Source: Deltaproteobacteria bacterium UBA6601
GTDB lineage: Bacteria; Myxococcota_A; UBA796; UBA9615
DNA length: 64,000 bases
Reading direction: 5' to 3'
NCBI GenBank assembly: GCA_002433485.1
Contig: DJIF01000051.1
Location: 1 to 64,000, forward strand
The notes under the pieces were generated by a model, which did no database searches, was not told the DNA's origin, and saw only the letters and a list, made by a program, of their open reading frames with translations. The position numbers and the translations under genes are program-made. Shown one piece after another: positions 42,853-51,440 of this stretch (position 1 is its first letter; every line of letters begins with the position of its first letter).

Positions 42853-43188
42853 TCAGACCGAGAACGAGGTCCCGCAGCCGCAAGTAGCCTTGGCCTTGGG
42901 ATTGTGGAAGACGAAGCCGCCGTTGAAGTCGTCTTCGTCGAAGTCGAGGATCAGACCAGCGGTGTAAAGAAACGACTTCTTGTCGACAATGATGCGTACT
43001 CCAAGGCAGTCGAAGACCCGGTCAAAGCGGTCCGTTTCGTCGTCAATGCTAAGGTGATAGGACAAGCCGCTACAGCCGCCTCCTTGCACGGTAATGCGGA
43101 GGCCAGCTTGTTCTGAGAGAGCCTTCTCGGCAAACAGGCCGGCAATCTTCTTTGATGCACTCTCGCTGAGTTCGATCCGTGCGGCCAT
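42853..43188 (-). CDS. iscA: A-type iron-sulfur carrier IscA
   Basis: 111 aa. Cysteines lie in VQGGGCSGLSY and in the terminal CGCGTSF, the three expected cluster ligands. DFDEDDFNGGFVFHNPKAKA is a standard A-type block. It lies between iscU and hscB, the usual ISC position. It differs clearly from the second carrier at 33985-34320, so the two are not a recent duplication. Confidence 0.94.
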   Translation of the reverse strand: MAARIELSESASKKIAGLFAEKALSEQAGLRITVQGGGCSGLSYHLSIDDETDRFDRVFDCLGVRIIVDKKSFLYTAGLILDFDEDDFNGGFVFHNPKAKATCGCGTSFSV

Positions 43189-43210
43189 CGCCCGACGCTC
43201 CTCAGGTAGC

Positions 43211-43594
43211 CTATTTGTCCGTCTGCTTGTTCTGGTAGTCCTCGATTGCTGACTTGATGGCCTCTTCGGCGAGCACTGAGCAGTGAATTTTCACCGGGGG
43301 AAGGCTGAGCTCTTCGACGATGGCGGTGTTCTGAAGGGCTTCAGCTTCTTCAAGGGTCATCCCCTTGACCCACTCGGTCGCCAGTGACGAAGAAGCAATG
43401 GCAGAGCCGCAGCCAAAGGTCTTGAACTTTGCGTCAACGATTCGATCGCCTTCCACCTGGATCTGAAGCTTCATCACATCGCCGCACTCTGGGGCGCCAA
43501 CGATGCCAGTACCCACCTCGCTGGACTCCTTATCGAGGGAGCCCATGTTGCGTGGGTTTTCAAAGTGGTCGATTACCTTGTTGGTGTAGGCCAT
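43211..43594 (-). CDS. iscU: Fe-S cluster scaffold IscU
   Basis: 127 aa scaffold on which clusters are built. Ligands Cys37 and Asp39 (APECGD), Cys62 (GCGSAIASSS) and Cys105 (HCSVLAEEA) are all present. The HscA recognition motif LPPVK is at 98-102. It is followed by iscA after 22 bp. Upstream, the 92-bp gap to iscS holds an inverted repeat that may be a regulator or processing site. Confidence 0.97.
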   Translation of the reverse strand: MAYTNKVIDHFENPRNMGSLDKESSEVGTGIVGAPECGDVMKLQIQVEGDRIVDAKFKTFGCGSAIASSSLATEWVKGMTLEEAEALQNTAIVEELSLPPVKIHCSVLAEEAIKSAIEDYQNKQTDK

Positions 43595-43633
43595 GTGTTG
43601 TTGCCTTCCTGTGGCTGACTGACCGGCATCCTT

Positions 43634-43660
43634 AATTATGGACTAATTTTGTCCTTAATT
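43634..43660. promoter_or_regulatory. Inverted repeat between iscS and iscU, Rrf2-like
   Basis: The 10-bp arms AATTATGGAC (43634-43643) and GTCCTTAATT (43651-43660) match at 9 of 10 positions around the 7-bp spacer TAATTTT. The core GGAC-N7-GTCC has the layout of Rrf2/IscR-type operators, and CCGGCAT repeats flank it on both sides. As RNA it could also form a processing hairpin that adjusts IscS to IscU ratios. Confidence 0.45.
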
Positions 43661-43686
43661 TCCGGCATTGGCAATGAAATCTAGTT

Positions 43687-44940
43687 TCAGTCGTGCTTCC
43701 ATTCAATGCTATCGAGGTCGATTCCTTCTTTGAACATTTCCCAAAGCGGGCTCATCTCTCGGAGCTTTCGTGCTGAGGTAAGGCACTCGCTGACTGCTCT
43801 GTCGACCTCTTCCTCAGTGGAGAAGCGCCCCAATGAGAAGCGGATCGAAGTGTGTACGAGGTCCTCGCTCACTCCAAGCGCCTTCATGACGTGGGAAGGC
43901 TCCAGGGTTGCCGAGGTGCAGGCGGAGCCTGACGATACCGCAACCGAGTTCATACCCATCATCAGGCTTTCGCCCTCTACGTAGTTGAAGGATACGTTCA
44001 GGCTGCCTGGTAAGCGGTCGCTGGGGTGGCCGTTTACGTACACTTCTTCTAGGCCTGAAGTGAAGGCTTTTTCCATGCGGTCGCGCAAGGCTCGGATTCT
44101 GGCGCGATCCTGATCCCGCTCAAGTCGGCACAGTTCCGCTGCCTTACCGAGTCCAACGATTCCGGGCACATTTAGGCTGCCGTGTCGCATGCCCCGTTCC
44201 TGGCTGCCGCCCTCAAGCTGGGGCTTGATCCGTACCCGCGGGCGGCGTCGCCTGACGAACAGCGCACCGGCCCCCATCGGTCCGTACATTTTGTGCGAGG
44301 AGAGGCTGAGTAGATCGATGCCCATGGCATCAACGTCGATGGTCTCGGTGTCGACACCGACGCAGGCGTCTACATGGAGGATGATGCCGGCGTCCTTGCA
44401 GATGGTGCCCATCGCATCGACATCTTGAACCGTTCCGATCTCGTTGCTAGCAAAGATGATGGAGGCGAAGATGGTGTCTTCGCGGATGGCATCTTTAAGG
44501 GTCGCCGGGTCGACGCTGCCGTGGGTGTTGACTGGCAGGTAGGTGATATCAAAGCCTTCCCGCTCCAGGGCCCGGAGGGGATCCATGACCGCGCGATGCT
44601 CGATGGCTGTGGTGATGATGTGTCGGCCTTTTTCAGCGTACATCTGGGCGACGCCCTTCACCGCCAGGTTGCAGGACTCGGTCCCGCCTGAGGTGAAGAT
44701 GACATCTGAGGGTTTGCAGTTGATCAGTGCGGCGACCTGCTCGCGAGCGGTATCTACGCCCTTTTCGGCCGCCCAGCCGTAGGCGTGGGAGCGCGAGTGG
44801 GCATTGCCATAGTGATTTGAGAAATAAGGCAACATTGCTTCCAGAACCCGCGGATCGGTCCGGGTCGTGGAGTAGTTGTCCATGTAGACCAGCGCGTCGA
44901 TGCCGGGAACATCGGCTGGCTTGGGTTCTGTATCGCTCAT
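43687..44940 (-). CDS. iscS: Cysteine desulfurase IscS
   Basis: PLP enzyme that takes sulfur from cysteine for clusters and tRNA thiolation. 417 aa, group I. His115 (AIEHRAV), Asp191 (HVDA), the PLP Lys217 (SSHKMYGP) and the catalytic Cys341 (SSGSACTSATLEPSH) are present, and the C-terminus has the SIEW motif. The Gln that normally contacts the PLP ring (DATQ or DAAQ) is Val194 in DACV. ATG 44940 is chosen. It is the first gene of the operon; no iscR precedes it. Confidence 0.96.
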   Translation of the reverse strand: MSDTEPKPADVPGIDALVYMDNYSTTRTDPRVLEAMLPYFSNHYGNAHSRSHAYGWAAEKGVDTAREQVAALINCKPSDVIFTSGGTESCNLAVKGVAQMYAEKGRHIITTAIEHRAVMDPLRALEREGFDITYLPVNTHGSVDPATLKDAIREDTIFASIIFASNEIGTVQDVDAMGTICKDAGIILHVDACVGVDTETIDVDAMGIDLLSLSSHKMYGPMGAGALFVRRRRPRVRIKPQLEGGSQERGMRHGSLNVPGIVGLGKAAELCRLERDQDRARIRALRDRMEKAFTSGLEEVYVNGHPSDRLPGSLNVSFNYVEGESLMMGMNSVAVSSGSACTSATLEPSHVMKALGVSEDLVHTSIRFSLGRFSTEEEVDRAVSECLTSARKLREMSPLWEMFKEGIDLDSIEWKHD

Positions 44941-44971
44941 TGGACTGTTTTCCAGCACGGCATGAAGTCCT

Positions 44972-44988
44972 CTCCAGAAATTCTGGAG
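44972..44988. promoter_or_regulatory. 17-bp palindrome in the iscS leader
   Basis: CTCCAGAAATTCTGGAG has two perfect 8-bp arms around one central A. It lies between the proposed -10 (44990-44995) and the iscS ATG, so it covers the likely transcription start. Either an operator or a 5'-end hairpin would fit. Confidence 0.45.
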
Positions 44989-45017
44989 CAATTTAGTCAA
45001 CAATTATTGGCTGTCAA
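44980..45017 (-). promoter_or_regulatory. isc operon promoter with an IscR type-1-like box
   Basis: On the minus strand TTGACA (45017-45012) and TAAATT (44995-44990) are spaced by 16 bp. A 25-bp stretch (45004-44980) over the -10 contains TTGACTAAATTGCTC and ends AGAAT, with the layout of IscR type-1 sites that repress isc operons when holo-IscR is abundant. The comparison is from memory of the consensus and was not scored. The rest of the 45004-45160 gap is AT-rich with no gene. Confidence 0.5.
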
Positions 45018-45160
45018 CGCCGAGGCCTCTTTCACTCTATCGACATTGGCGGCCCTATTCTTTAGTTTTTCTCCAACTTTGTTGCGCTGCCAGTTTAAAA
45101 AATCAACTTGGTTGAATGGGTACATTCGGCGTTAATTTCTGGCTTTATTTTAGTTTCCTG

Positions 45161-46267
45161 TCACACATCCAGATGTTGGTTTGTAGCCGACTCCAGCTGC
45201 TCACTGATGGAGTTCCTGGCGCTGGCCAGTTGCTGGTACTCATTGATCACCTTGCGCATCAGCATCTTTTTCTCGCGGAACGGTAAGAAGGCTGACTTAA
45301 AGCCGTTGATCATCACCCAGCCCAGCTCGTCGATGCTCAGACCCCACTGTTGAGTGGCGAGCAGATATTCAGAGGTAACGGTGGTGTCGGTGATAAGCCG
45401 ATTGTCGGTATTCAGCGTAACCCGTAGGCCAAGGTCTAGATAGAAGCGGAAAGGATGGGCTGGGATGGACTGTACGGCGCGGGTCTGAAGGTTGCTGCGT
45501 AGGCAGATCTCCAGGGGCACCCGGTGGTCGTTGAGGAAGTTGAGCAGATCGCCACTCTCTCGGAGTCGGGTGCCGTGACCGATGCGATGGGCGCCGCAGT
45601 AGTGGATCGCCTGATGGATGGACTCGGGACCGTAGGCCTCGCCAGCGTGGATGGTGACGTTGATGTTGTTGTTGCGAATTAGATAGAAGGCTTCGCGGTG
45701 ATGTTTGGCTGGATGGTCGTATTCGGCGCCGGCCAGATCGAAGCCGACTACCCCACGATTCTTGAAGGCAACTGCCAGTTCAGCGATTCGGAGGCTTGTC
45801 TCAGGGGTCATGTTGCGGATGCCACAGATGATCAGCCCGGTCTTAATGTCGTATTTGTGCTCGGCTGCCTGCAGCCCGTCGAGGACCGCCTGAACGATCT
45901 GGTCGAGGCGGAGTCCACGATTGGTGTGCAGAATTGGGGCGTAGCGAACCTCGAGATAGCGAACATTTTCTCGCGCTGAGTCTTCAGCGACTTCGAAGGC
46001 GGCGCGGCGTAAGGCTGCTTCGGTTTGCAACACCTTGCAGGTGATGTCGAAGGCCTTGAGGTAGTCGACGAGGTCGTCGCAGAGCTTGCCGCAATGCAGT
46101 AATTCGCGGAGTTCCTCGGCGCCTTTGGTAGGCAAGGGTACCCGGTCCTGTTGTGCTAGCTCGAGGATGGTCTCCAAGCGCAGCGATCCGTCGAGATGAC
46201 AGTGAAGATCGGTCTTTGGCATGGCCCGAACGAAGGCTTCGTCGATGCTCGGCTGGCTTTCGCTCAT
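45161..46267 (-). CDS. add: Adenosine deaminase
   Basis: Zinc hydrolase that converts adenosine to inosine. 368 aa. Metal and catalytic motifs are visible: H22 and H24 in DLHCHLDGS, HAGEAYGPESI with His and Glu, HRIGHGTRL, and LNTDNRLI. In the last motif the second Asp of the common TDDP is Asn, a variant I recall in some actinobacterial and myxobacterial enzymes. GGAG lies 7 nt before the ATG. It lies downstream of the deacetylase-like gene by 76 bp. Confidence 0.93.
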   Translation of the reverse strand: MSESQPSIDEAFVRAMPKTDLHCHLDGSLRLETILELAQQDRVPLPTKGAEELRELLHCGKLCDDLVDYLKAFDITCKVLQTEAALRRAAFEVAEDSARENVRYLEVRYAPILHTNRGLRLDQIVQAVLDGLQAAEHKYDIKTGLIICGIRNMTPETSLRIAELAVAFKNRGVVGFDLAGAEYDHPAKHHREAFYLIRNNNINVTIHAGEAYGPESIHQAIHYCGAHRIGHGTRLRESGDLLNFLNDHRVPLEICLRSNLQTRAVQSIPAHPFRFYLDLGLRVTLNTDNRLITDTTVTSEYLLATQQWGLSIDELGWVMINGFKSAFLPFREKKMLMRKVINEYQQLASARNSISEQLESATNQHLDV

Positions 46268-46343
46268 GATCTCCGTCTCCAGATTCGATTCAGGGCTGCC
46301 TTTAACTATAGATGGCCGAGTGGAGACTCTGACTCAGAACTTT

Positions 46344-47576
46344 TCAGGGCTCTTCAAGGGAATTCCAGTAGTCAGCGATCATAGAAGGGGTCGCAATCCA
46401 GCAGTCATCGAGATCCAGGGCTTCCTGGATCAGGGCGCGGTAGAGATCTCTGAGAACATTGTGGCCGAACAGATGGGGCTCTGGATGGGTGAGAAAGTGG
46501 CAAAGCCCTCCGGTCTTTCGTACGTAGGACCACTTTCTGCGCAGCACACTCAAGAGCTCCATTCCGCGGTAACCGAGCAACAACAGTCTGTCGTCGGCGG
46601 GCATGGTGATCGGGACCACCAGGGTTCCCTTGCGTCGAAACGGAAAGATTGTGCCGCAGCCGCGGCGTGGTCCAAGCAGCGTGTGGGTGTCGCAGTCGGG
46701 GACCGAAGAGTCCCAGTCAAAGCGTTGGCCGAGTTGCTCATATAGGTGGTCCGAGACCAACAGTGATGGAGAACGAAAGCCACGGATCTGGTGTTGTTCG
46801 ATGATCTCTCGGGTGGAGTCGAGTCGTTCGCCGATCCTGGCTCCGCTGAGGAAGGAGAGCCGGTTGTCGTGAGCGTCACCGTGGAGGGCGATTTCACCGC
46901 CAGCGTTGCGCACTGCTTCACAGAAGCCCGGGTCCCAGTCATAGCCGTGTGCGACCAGAAAGAAGCAGGGCTTCAGCCCCAGTTCGACCATCTCGTCGAG
47001 GACCTGACCCGCTTTTCGCATACCTGCTCGGGTGTCTATATCGTGGGTCATCAGGAATGCGTAGCGCTTGCCTTCCGGCCATGGCCCTTCAGCAGTCGAG
47101 CTTGCGCTTGCAGTTCTGCTCAGGCCCTCGAACAGTTCGGCGCGAAATCGATCCAGCCGATCTTCGATAGGCCATGATGGGTAGGGCGGGCAGCTCTCTG
47201 GATCGAGGTCACTCTTTGGCGCGATCAAAGGATAGATGGCCATGCGCATGTTGCCGGGTACCCAATGGTAGGGCAGCGGAATCTTGGCGTGGAGCGGCGC
47301 TTTCGTTGGCCCCAGGTAGCCTTCTTCAACGATGTTTCGGTAGGCGTCCCAGGGGTGATAGGGGAGGATCAGTGTGCCGTCTTCGAGCTCAGTAACTGCA
47401 TCCAGAGGATCGCGCTCGAACATATTAAACAGGGCGGCACTCTCTCGCGGCGGTGGGGTGCCTCGGAAGCTGATGCTTCTACCTGCTGAGTCCGATAGGG
47501 CGTTCTTCAACTCCTGTTCGTCTCGTTCCCAGCGCGCCAGGAAGCGCAGGTAGTCGACCGAAGGGGCAGGAATCAT
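46344..47576 (-). CDS. Polysaccharide deacetylase-like protein (NodB/CE4 fold)
   Basis: 410 aa. The CE4 metal motifs can be read as THDIDTRAG (catalytic and metal Asp) and HGDAH (metal His pair). FRSPSLLVSD occupies the third motif. The first 150 residues form an extra N-terminal region without a known domain. The lack of a signal peptide suggests a cytosolic role, for example on a sugar precursor. ATG 47576 overlaps nth by 4 bp and was chosen over upstream codons that lie inside nth. Confidence 0.78.
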   Translation of the reverse strand: MIPAPSVDYLRFLARWERDEQELKNALSDSAGRSISFRGTPPPRESAALFNMFERDPLDAVTELEDGTLILPYHPWDAYRNIVEEGYLGPTKAPLHAKIPLPYHWVPGNMRMAIYPLIAPKSDLDPESCPPYPSWPIEDRLDRFRAELFEGLSRTASASSTAEGPWPEGKRYAFLMTHDIDTRAGMRKAGQVLDEMVELGLKPCFFLVAHGYDWDPGFCEAVRNAGGEIALHGDAHDNRLSFLSGARIGERLDSTREIIEQHQIRGFRSPSLLVSDHLYEQLGQRFDWDSSVPDCDTHTLLGPRRGCGTIFPFRRKGTLVVPITMPADDRLLLLGYRGMELLSVLRRKWSYVRKTGGLCHFLTHPEPHLFGHNVLRDLYRALIQEALDLDDCWIATPSMIADYWNSLEEP

Positions 47577-48337
47577 GGACGCTCTCGCCTCGCTGCTGCT
47601 GCAAGCATCTTGGCGTGGATTTCGTCGGGATAGGTCTCTTGGCTTGGGCAGAGTTCTGCTACCGGACACAGCGGACACTCTGGTTTGCGTGCCTTGCAGC
47701 AGCGCCGGCCATGCCAGATCAGGGTGTGGTGGGCTTTGTTCCAGCGCTCCTGCGGCAGCACAGCCATTAGATCTCGTTCGACTGCTGTTGCGCTGTTAGC
47801 GCGGCTCAGACCGAGCTTGCGTGCCAGTCGATAGACGTGGGTGTCGACCGCAATCGCGTCGGTTTTGAAGGCATTGGAAAGGACCACGTTGGCCGTCTTG
47901 CGTCCGACTCCAGCCAGGGCTTCCAGGGAGCGACGGTCTGAGGGAACCTTGCCGTCGTGGAGCTCGCACAGGTCTTTGGCACACTTGACGATGTTGCGCG
48001 CTTTTGAGCGAAACAGACCACAGGTCTTGATGAAGGGTTCTACTTGTTCAGCGCTGGCTTTCGCCAGACTGCTGGCATCAGGATAGGCTGCGAAGAGCGC
48101 TGGAGTTACCAGGTTGACGCGAACATCGGTACATTGCGCCGATAGGATCACAGCGATGATGAGCTCGAAGTGGTTGCGGTAGTCAAGCTCAGTCTCAGCA
48201 GCTGGGTAGCGTTCGTCGAGCAGGTCGAGGACTTCGACGGCCCGACTCTTCAAGGAGCGTGTGATCCGAAGAGAAGTGGTTGTTTTTGGTCTCGATCGAC
48301 CTTGTGCTTTGCTCTTTTTCGGACGCGGGGTAACCAT
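47573..48337 (-). CDS. nth: Endonuclease III
   Basis: DNA glycosylase/AP lyase for oxidised pyrimidines. 254 aa. The helix-hairpin-helix LAGVGRKTANVVL carries the catalytic Lys, and AVDTHVYRLARKLGL carries the Asp. The C-terminal C-x6-C-x2-C-x5-C set (CKARKPECPLCPVAELC) binds a [4Fe-4S] cluster. The first 30 residues form a basic extension (PRPKKSKAQGRSRPK). It is the first gene ahead of the deacetylase-like and adenosine deaminase genes. Confidence 0.96.
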   Translation of the reverse strand: MVTPRPKKSKAQGRSRPKTTTSLRITRSLKSRAVEVLDLLDERYPAAETELDYRNHFELIIAVILSAQCTDVRVNLVTPALFAAYPDASSLAKASAEQVEPFIKTCGLFRSKARNIVKCAKDLCELHDGKVPSDRRSLEALAGVGRKTANVVLSNAFKTDAIAVDTHVYRLARKLGLSRANSATAVERDLMAVLPQERWNKAHHTLIWHGRRCCKARKPECPLCPVAELCPSQETYPDEIHAKMLAAAARRERP

Positions 48338-48413
48338 GCTCAGCGACTATAGCTCGCAACAACTTTTGTAATTCGAGCTGTGTCATTGTAAGAGCGAGGC
48401 AACGGAGGATGTC

Positions 48414-49403
48414 TTGAGCGTCGACCCACGATCACCGAAACCACCCTGGTTGAAGGTTCGTGCTCCCTCTGGGGAGCGCTATCGCTGGCTTCGCGAGCAG
48501 CGTAGTAACCTAGAGCTTTCCACTGTCTGTGAGGAAGCACGCTGTCCCAATATTGGTGAGTGTTGGGGTGAGGGTACCGCTACCTTTATGGTCCTGGGCT
48601 CGACCTGCACCCGAGGCTGTCGGTTCTGTGCGGTCACTACTCGAAAGTATGGTGTTCCTCTGGATCCTCATGAGCCGCAGAAGCTCGGCCGGACCATCGC
48701 GGCTATGGCTCTGGATTACATTGTGATTACCTCTGTGGATCGGGACGATCTTCCTGATCAGGGCGCTGGTCACTTTGCCCGTTGCGTAGAAGAGGTTCGA
48801 AGTCACTCTCCTGGGACTCGGATTGAAATTCTTCATCCTGACTTTAGAGGCGAGCGATCCCTGGTCGAGATTGTTGCCAATAGTGGCGCTGATGTCCTTG
48901 GTCACAATGTTGAGACAGTTCGTCGACTCACCCCCAGGGTTCGAGATCGACGCTGCGGATATGATCAAAGCCTTAGCGTGCTTCGATGGAGCAAAGAGTT
49001 TCGCCCTCAGGCCTTTACCAAGTCATCTCTTATGGTCGGGGTAGGTGAGACTGAGGATGAGGTATTGGTCTGTATGGAGGAGCTGCGGGCTGTGGGGGTG
49101 GATCTGCTCACCATTGGACAATATCTGCGCCCTTCGGCGCGTTACATGCCGGTTGTTGAGTACATTCACCCTGATCAATTCGCTCGCTACGAGGAGCTCG
49201 GCAAAGAACTCGGCTTTCGCTATGTGGCTTCTGGGCCGCTGGTGCGTTCTTCTTATCGAGCAGGAGAGGTCTTTATTCGGGCCTTATTGGATGATCAAGA
49301 TGAAGCGCGTGGCTTGATCCGTCCGCAGCTCGATCGGATCCCTGCGTTGCGCCCCCAGCAGTCGACTCGAGCAAGTCGGGCCCTACCGATTTTAAACATC
49401 TAA
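48414..49403 (+). CDS. lipA: Lipoyl synthase
   Basis: Radical SAM enzyme that inserts two sulfurs into octanoyl chains on lipoyl domains. 329 aa. The auxiliary cluster motif CEEARCPNIGEC and the radical SAM motif CTRGCRFC are complete, and the C-terminal RSSYRAGE serine ligand is present (LVRSSYRAGE). The start is TTG at 48414, supported by GGAGG 8 nt upstream; the nearby ATG is out of frame. No lipB is in the window. It is monocistronic and convergent with the next gene. Confidence 0.96.
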   Translation: MSVDPRSPKPPWLKVRAPSGERYRWLREQRSNLELSTVCEEARCPNIGECWGEGTATFMVLGSTCTRGCRFCAVTTRKYGVPLDPHEPQKLGRTIAAMALDYIVITSVDRDDLPDQGAGHFARCVEEVRSHSPGTRIEILHPDFRGERSLVEIVANSGADVLGHNVETVRRLTPRVRDRRCGYDQSLSVLRWSKEFRPQAFTKSSLMVGVGETEDEVLVCMEELRAVGVDLLTIGQYLRPSARYMPVVEYIHPDQFARYEELGKELGFRYVASGPLVRSSYRAGEVFIRALLDDQDEARGLIRPQLDRIPALRPQQSTRASRALPILNI

Positions 49404-49414
49404 AAAATAAGGGA

Positions 49415-49440
49415 TAAAAAAGATAGCACTAGGTGCTATC
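49415..49440 (-). terminator. Intrinsic terminator between lipA and the glpK block
   Basis: A perfect 8-bp inverted repeat (GATAGCAC at 49422-49429, GTGCTATC at 49433-49440) has a 3-nt loop. On the minus strand it is followed by TTTTTT, a good terminator for the minus-strand genes that end at 49458. On the plus strand only AATTAAT follows, so it may also weakly stop lipA transcripts. Confidence 0.75.
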
Positions 49441-49457
49441 AATTAATCAGAATGGCT

Positions 49458-49835
49458 CTATTCAGCCGTTCTCTTTGGGGTCATGCGCTTCATGATCGCG
49501 CCGCAGAGTTCGGCATCTTGATGTTCGAGTTGGTAGATACCGAGCTCGGCAAGGGCGGCGGCTCTGCGGCCCCATAGCGGACCCCGGGCTGTTGCTTGCT
49601 GAAGTTGCTGTCGGATCAGATCGATGGACTCCTTTATTGGAGTCTCAAGCTGCTGACTTGCCAGTTCTTCATCGAGCAGGTTGAGGAAAGTGCTGACGCG
49701 CTTGAGCTTAAGGTCATGGCTGCGGAGTAGGTGCTGGACCAGGAACCACAGTGGAATACAAGCCAGGTTGAAGGCCAGGACCGCAAGGATCAGCCACAGT
49801 CCCCAGCCGCTGTAGCCACCAATCTCGGGGTTCAT
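49458..49835 (-). CDS. Small membrane-anchored protein, unknown
   Basis: 125 aa. One hydrophobic segment at residues 10-35 (WGLWLILAVLAFNLACIPLW) is followed by a helical cytoplasmic part with possible coiled-coil character (ESIDLIRQQLQQATA). I recognise no family. It overlaps the peptidase gene by 4 bp and ends the minus-strand block just before a terminator. Confidence 0.6.
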   Translation of the reverse strand: MNPEIGGYSGWGLWLILAVLAFNLACIPLWFLVQHLLRSHDLKLKRVSTFLNLLDEELASQQLETPIKESIDLIRQQLQQATARGPLWGRRAAALAELGIYQLEHQDAELCGAIMKRMTPKRTAE

Positions 49836-51427
49836 CGGAGCTGTCCAAACTGGGCTAGCCAGTGTCGCGGGCTGAGCTCCTCTCCGCAGTAACTGCGAAC
49901 GGTCTCAGCCCATCCCTGGCGCCGTCCCGCAGCGAACAGCTGTTGGAAGAAGCTACCTGGCTGCTGGCCCGCGCTTGCTGGGCTGGCTGAAGCAGTGCCG
50001 ATGCAGGCGTCAAACTGTGATGCTAAGAGCTCTCCCAGGATGTAATTCTGGTAGTAGGCGGGATAGCAGGCGATATGAACCTTGCTGGCCCAGTCTCCGC
50101 CAGCCCAGTTGTCCGGTCGTCGCAGGCCCTGGATTTCGTTCACCAGCTGCCACCATTGCTGGTCTTGATCGGAGTGTGGCTGCTCGTAAAGCTGGCGCTC
50201 AAAGAAGCTGACCACCAGCGCCCAGCGCAGAAAGACCAGCTGGGATTCTTGGAGTCTGGCCGAACAGTTCAGTGCCAACTCTTCTGGAACTCCGGCAACT
50301 TCTTGTAGCCAGTCGGCTTGGGCGGCAAGCCGACCGAAGAACATGGCGACGGCCTCGGTTATGAAGGTGTGTGCAGGTCCTCTGAGGAGCCATGGCAGTT
50401 GGTTGCTCACTCCAGAGTCGTAGAGCGCGTGGCCGAATTCGTGAAGAGTGGTTTCCATCCATCGCTTGGTTGAGTCCAGGTTGCACAGAACCCTTACCTC
50501 GCTGGGGTTGTCGATGCCGATGCAGAAAGCGTGGGGGTGCTTACCATCGCGAGGCAGCATGTCCGATTGGGTCCAGATCCTGTCGATGGGCAAGCCAATG
50601 CTTCGATAGTAGCTCTTTGCGTATTTCTGAATGGCTCGGATGGGAAACCAGCGATCGGTCGAGCCCTCTTGAGCACTCCGTGGAATCGATTGCAGGAAGC
50701 GCTCCGGGTAGTCCCATGGCATGAGCTCTTGCGGGTCTTTGCCGCGGAGCTTGGAAAATTCGAGGTCGAGCCTTAGCTTGAGTTGCTTCCAGATTGGGTC
50801 CGTGGCTTCTTTTATGGAGCTCAGTAGGTCGAACAGCTCAGGTACGTTCATCTCCTCTTCGTCGAGGGCCAGCTCGTAGTAGTTGCTGAAGCCGAGCTCT
50901 CTGGCCAGTTGGTTGCGCAGTTCAACCAGCTCAAGGAGCTTGGCAGCGGTTTTCTGTCCGATTTGTCGGGTGGCTTCCCAGGCAGCTCTGCGTCGGCCAT
51001 CGTTGGTCTCGTGAGCCAGCCTTCGGTCGAGCTCGTTGGAGTCGAGTCGCTCTTGTCCTTGGCGGGCGCGGAACTGCGAACAGGTACGCTCAATAGAGAG
51101 AGAACTGCTGATGATACGGGCGCGCAGCTCAGGGCTGGCCTGACCCTGTCTGTACTCGGGATAGAGCAGTGCAAGCTGTCGCGAGATGAGCGGATCCTGA
51201 TGATCTGTTGTTCGCCAGCTCTCGATCGCCCCGAATACTCGCGGGTCCGAGTGTAGCGCGGCAAGCTGCGTCTCAATTGCTTCGAGTCGATCGTAGGCCA
51301 GGTTGTCCGCTTTGGTGGCAAAGCTCCAATAACAGCGCGCGTGCTCGACCCGAAGAGGTCTTACGCTTTCGGTATAGGCCTGCAGAAAGACCTCCGGGCC
51401 TTGGTCGACGGGGAGCTTCAGCTGCAT
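49832..51427 (-). CDS. Zinc metallopeptidase, M2 (peptidyl-dipeptidase A)-like
   Basis: 531 aa gluzincin. The zinc motif is HEFGH at 329-333 (ETTLHEFGHALYDSG), with the third ligand Glu358 in FITEAVAMFFG. The overall arrangement resembles the M2 (angiotensin-converting-enzyme-like) and M3 oligopeptidase families, being about the length of soluble bacterial M2 members. There is no signal peptide, so it is probably cytosolic. It is 13 bp downstream of the membrane-anchored gene at 51441 and overlaps the small membrane gene. Confidence 0.82.
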   Translation of the reverse strand: MQLKLPVDQGPEVFLQAYTESVRPLRVEHARCYWSFATKADNLAYDRLEAIETQLAALHSDPRVFGAIESWRTTDHQDPLISRQLALLYPEYRQGQASPELRARIISSSLSIERTCSQFRARQGQERLDSNELDRRLAHETNDGRRRAAWEATRQIGQKTAAKLLELVELRNQLARELGFSNYYELALDEEEMNVPELFDLLSSIKEATDPIWKQLKLRLDLEFSKLRGKDPQELMPWDYPERFLQSIPRSAQEGSTDRWFPIRAIQKYAKSYYRSIGLPIDRIWTQSDMLPRDGKHPHAFCIGIDNPSEVRVLCNLDSTKRWMETTLHEFGHALYDSGVSNQLPWLLRGPAHTFITEAVAMFFGRLAAQADWLQEVAGVPEELALNCSARLQESQLVFLRWALVVSFFERQLYEQPHSDQDQQWWQLVNEIQGLRRPDNWAGGDWASKVHIACYPAYYQNYILGELLASQFDACIGTASASPASAGQQPGSFFQQLFAAGRRQGWAETVRSYCGEELSPRHWLAQFGQLR

Positions 51428-51440
51428 GCCGTGGTCACGC

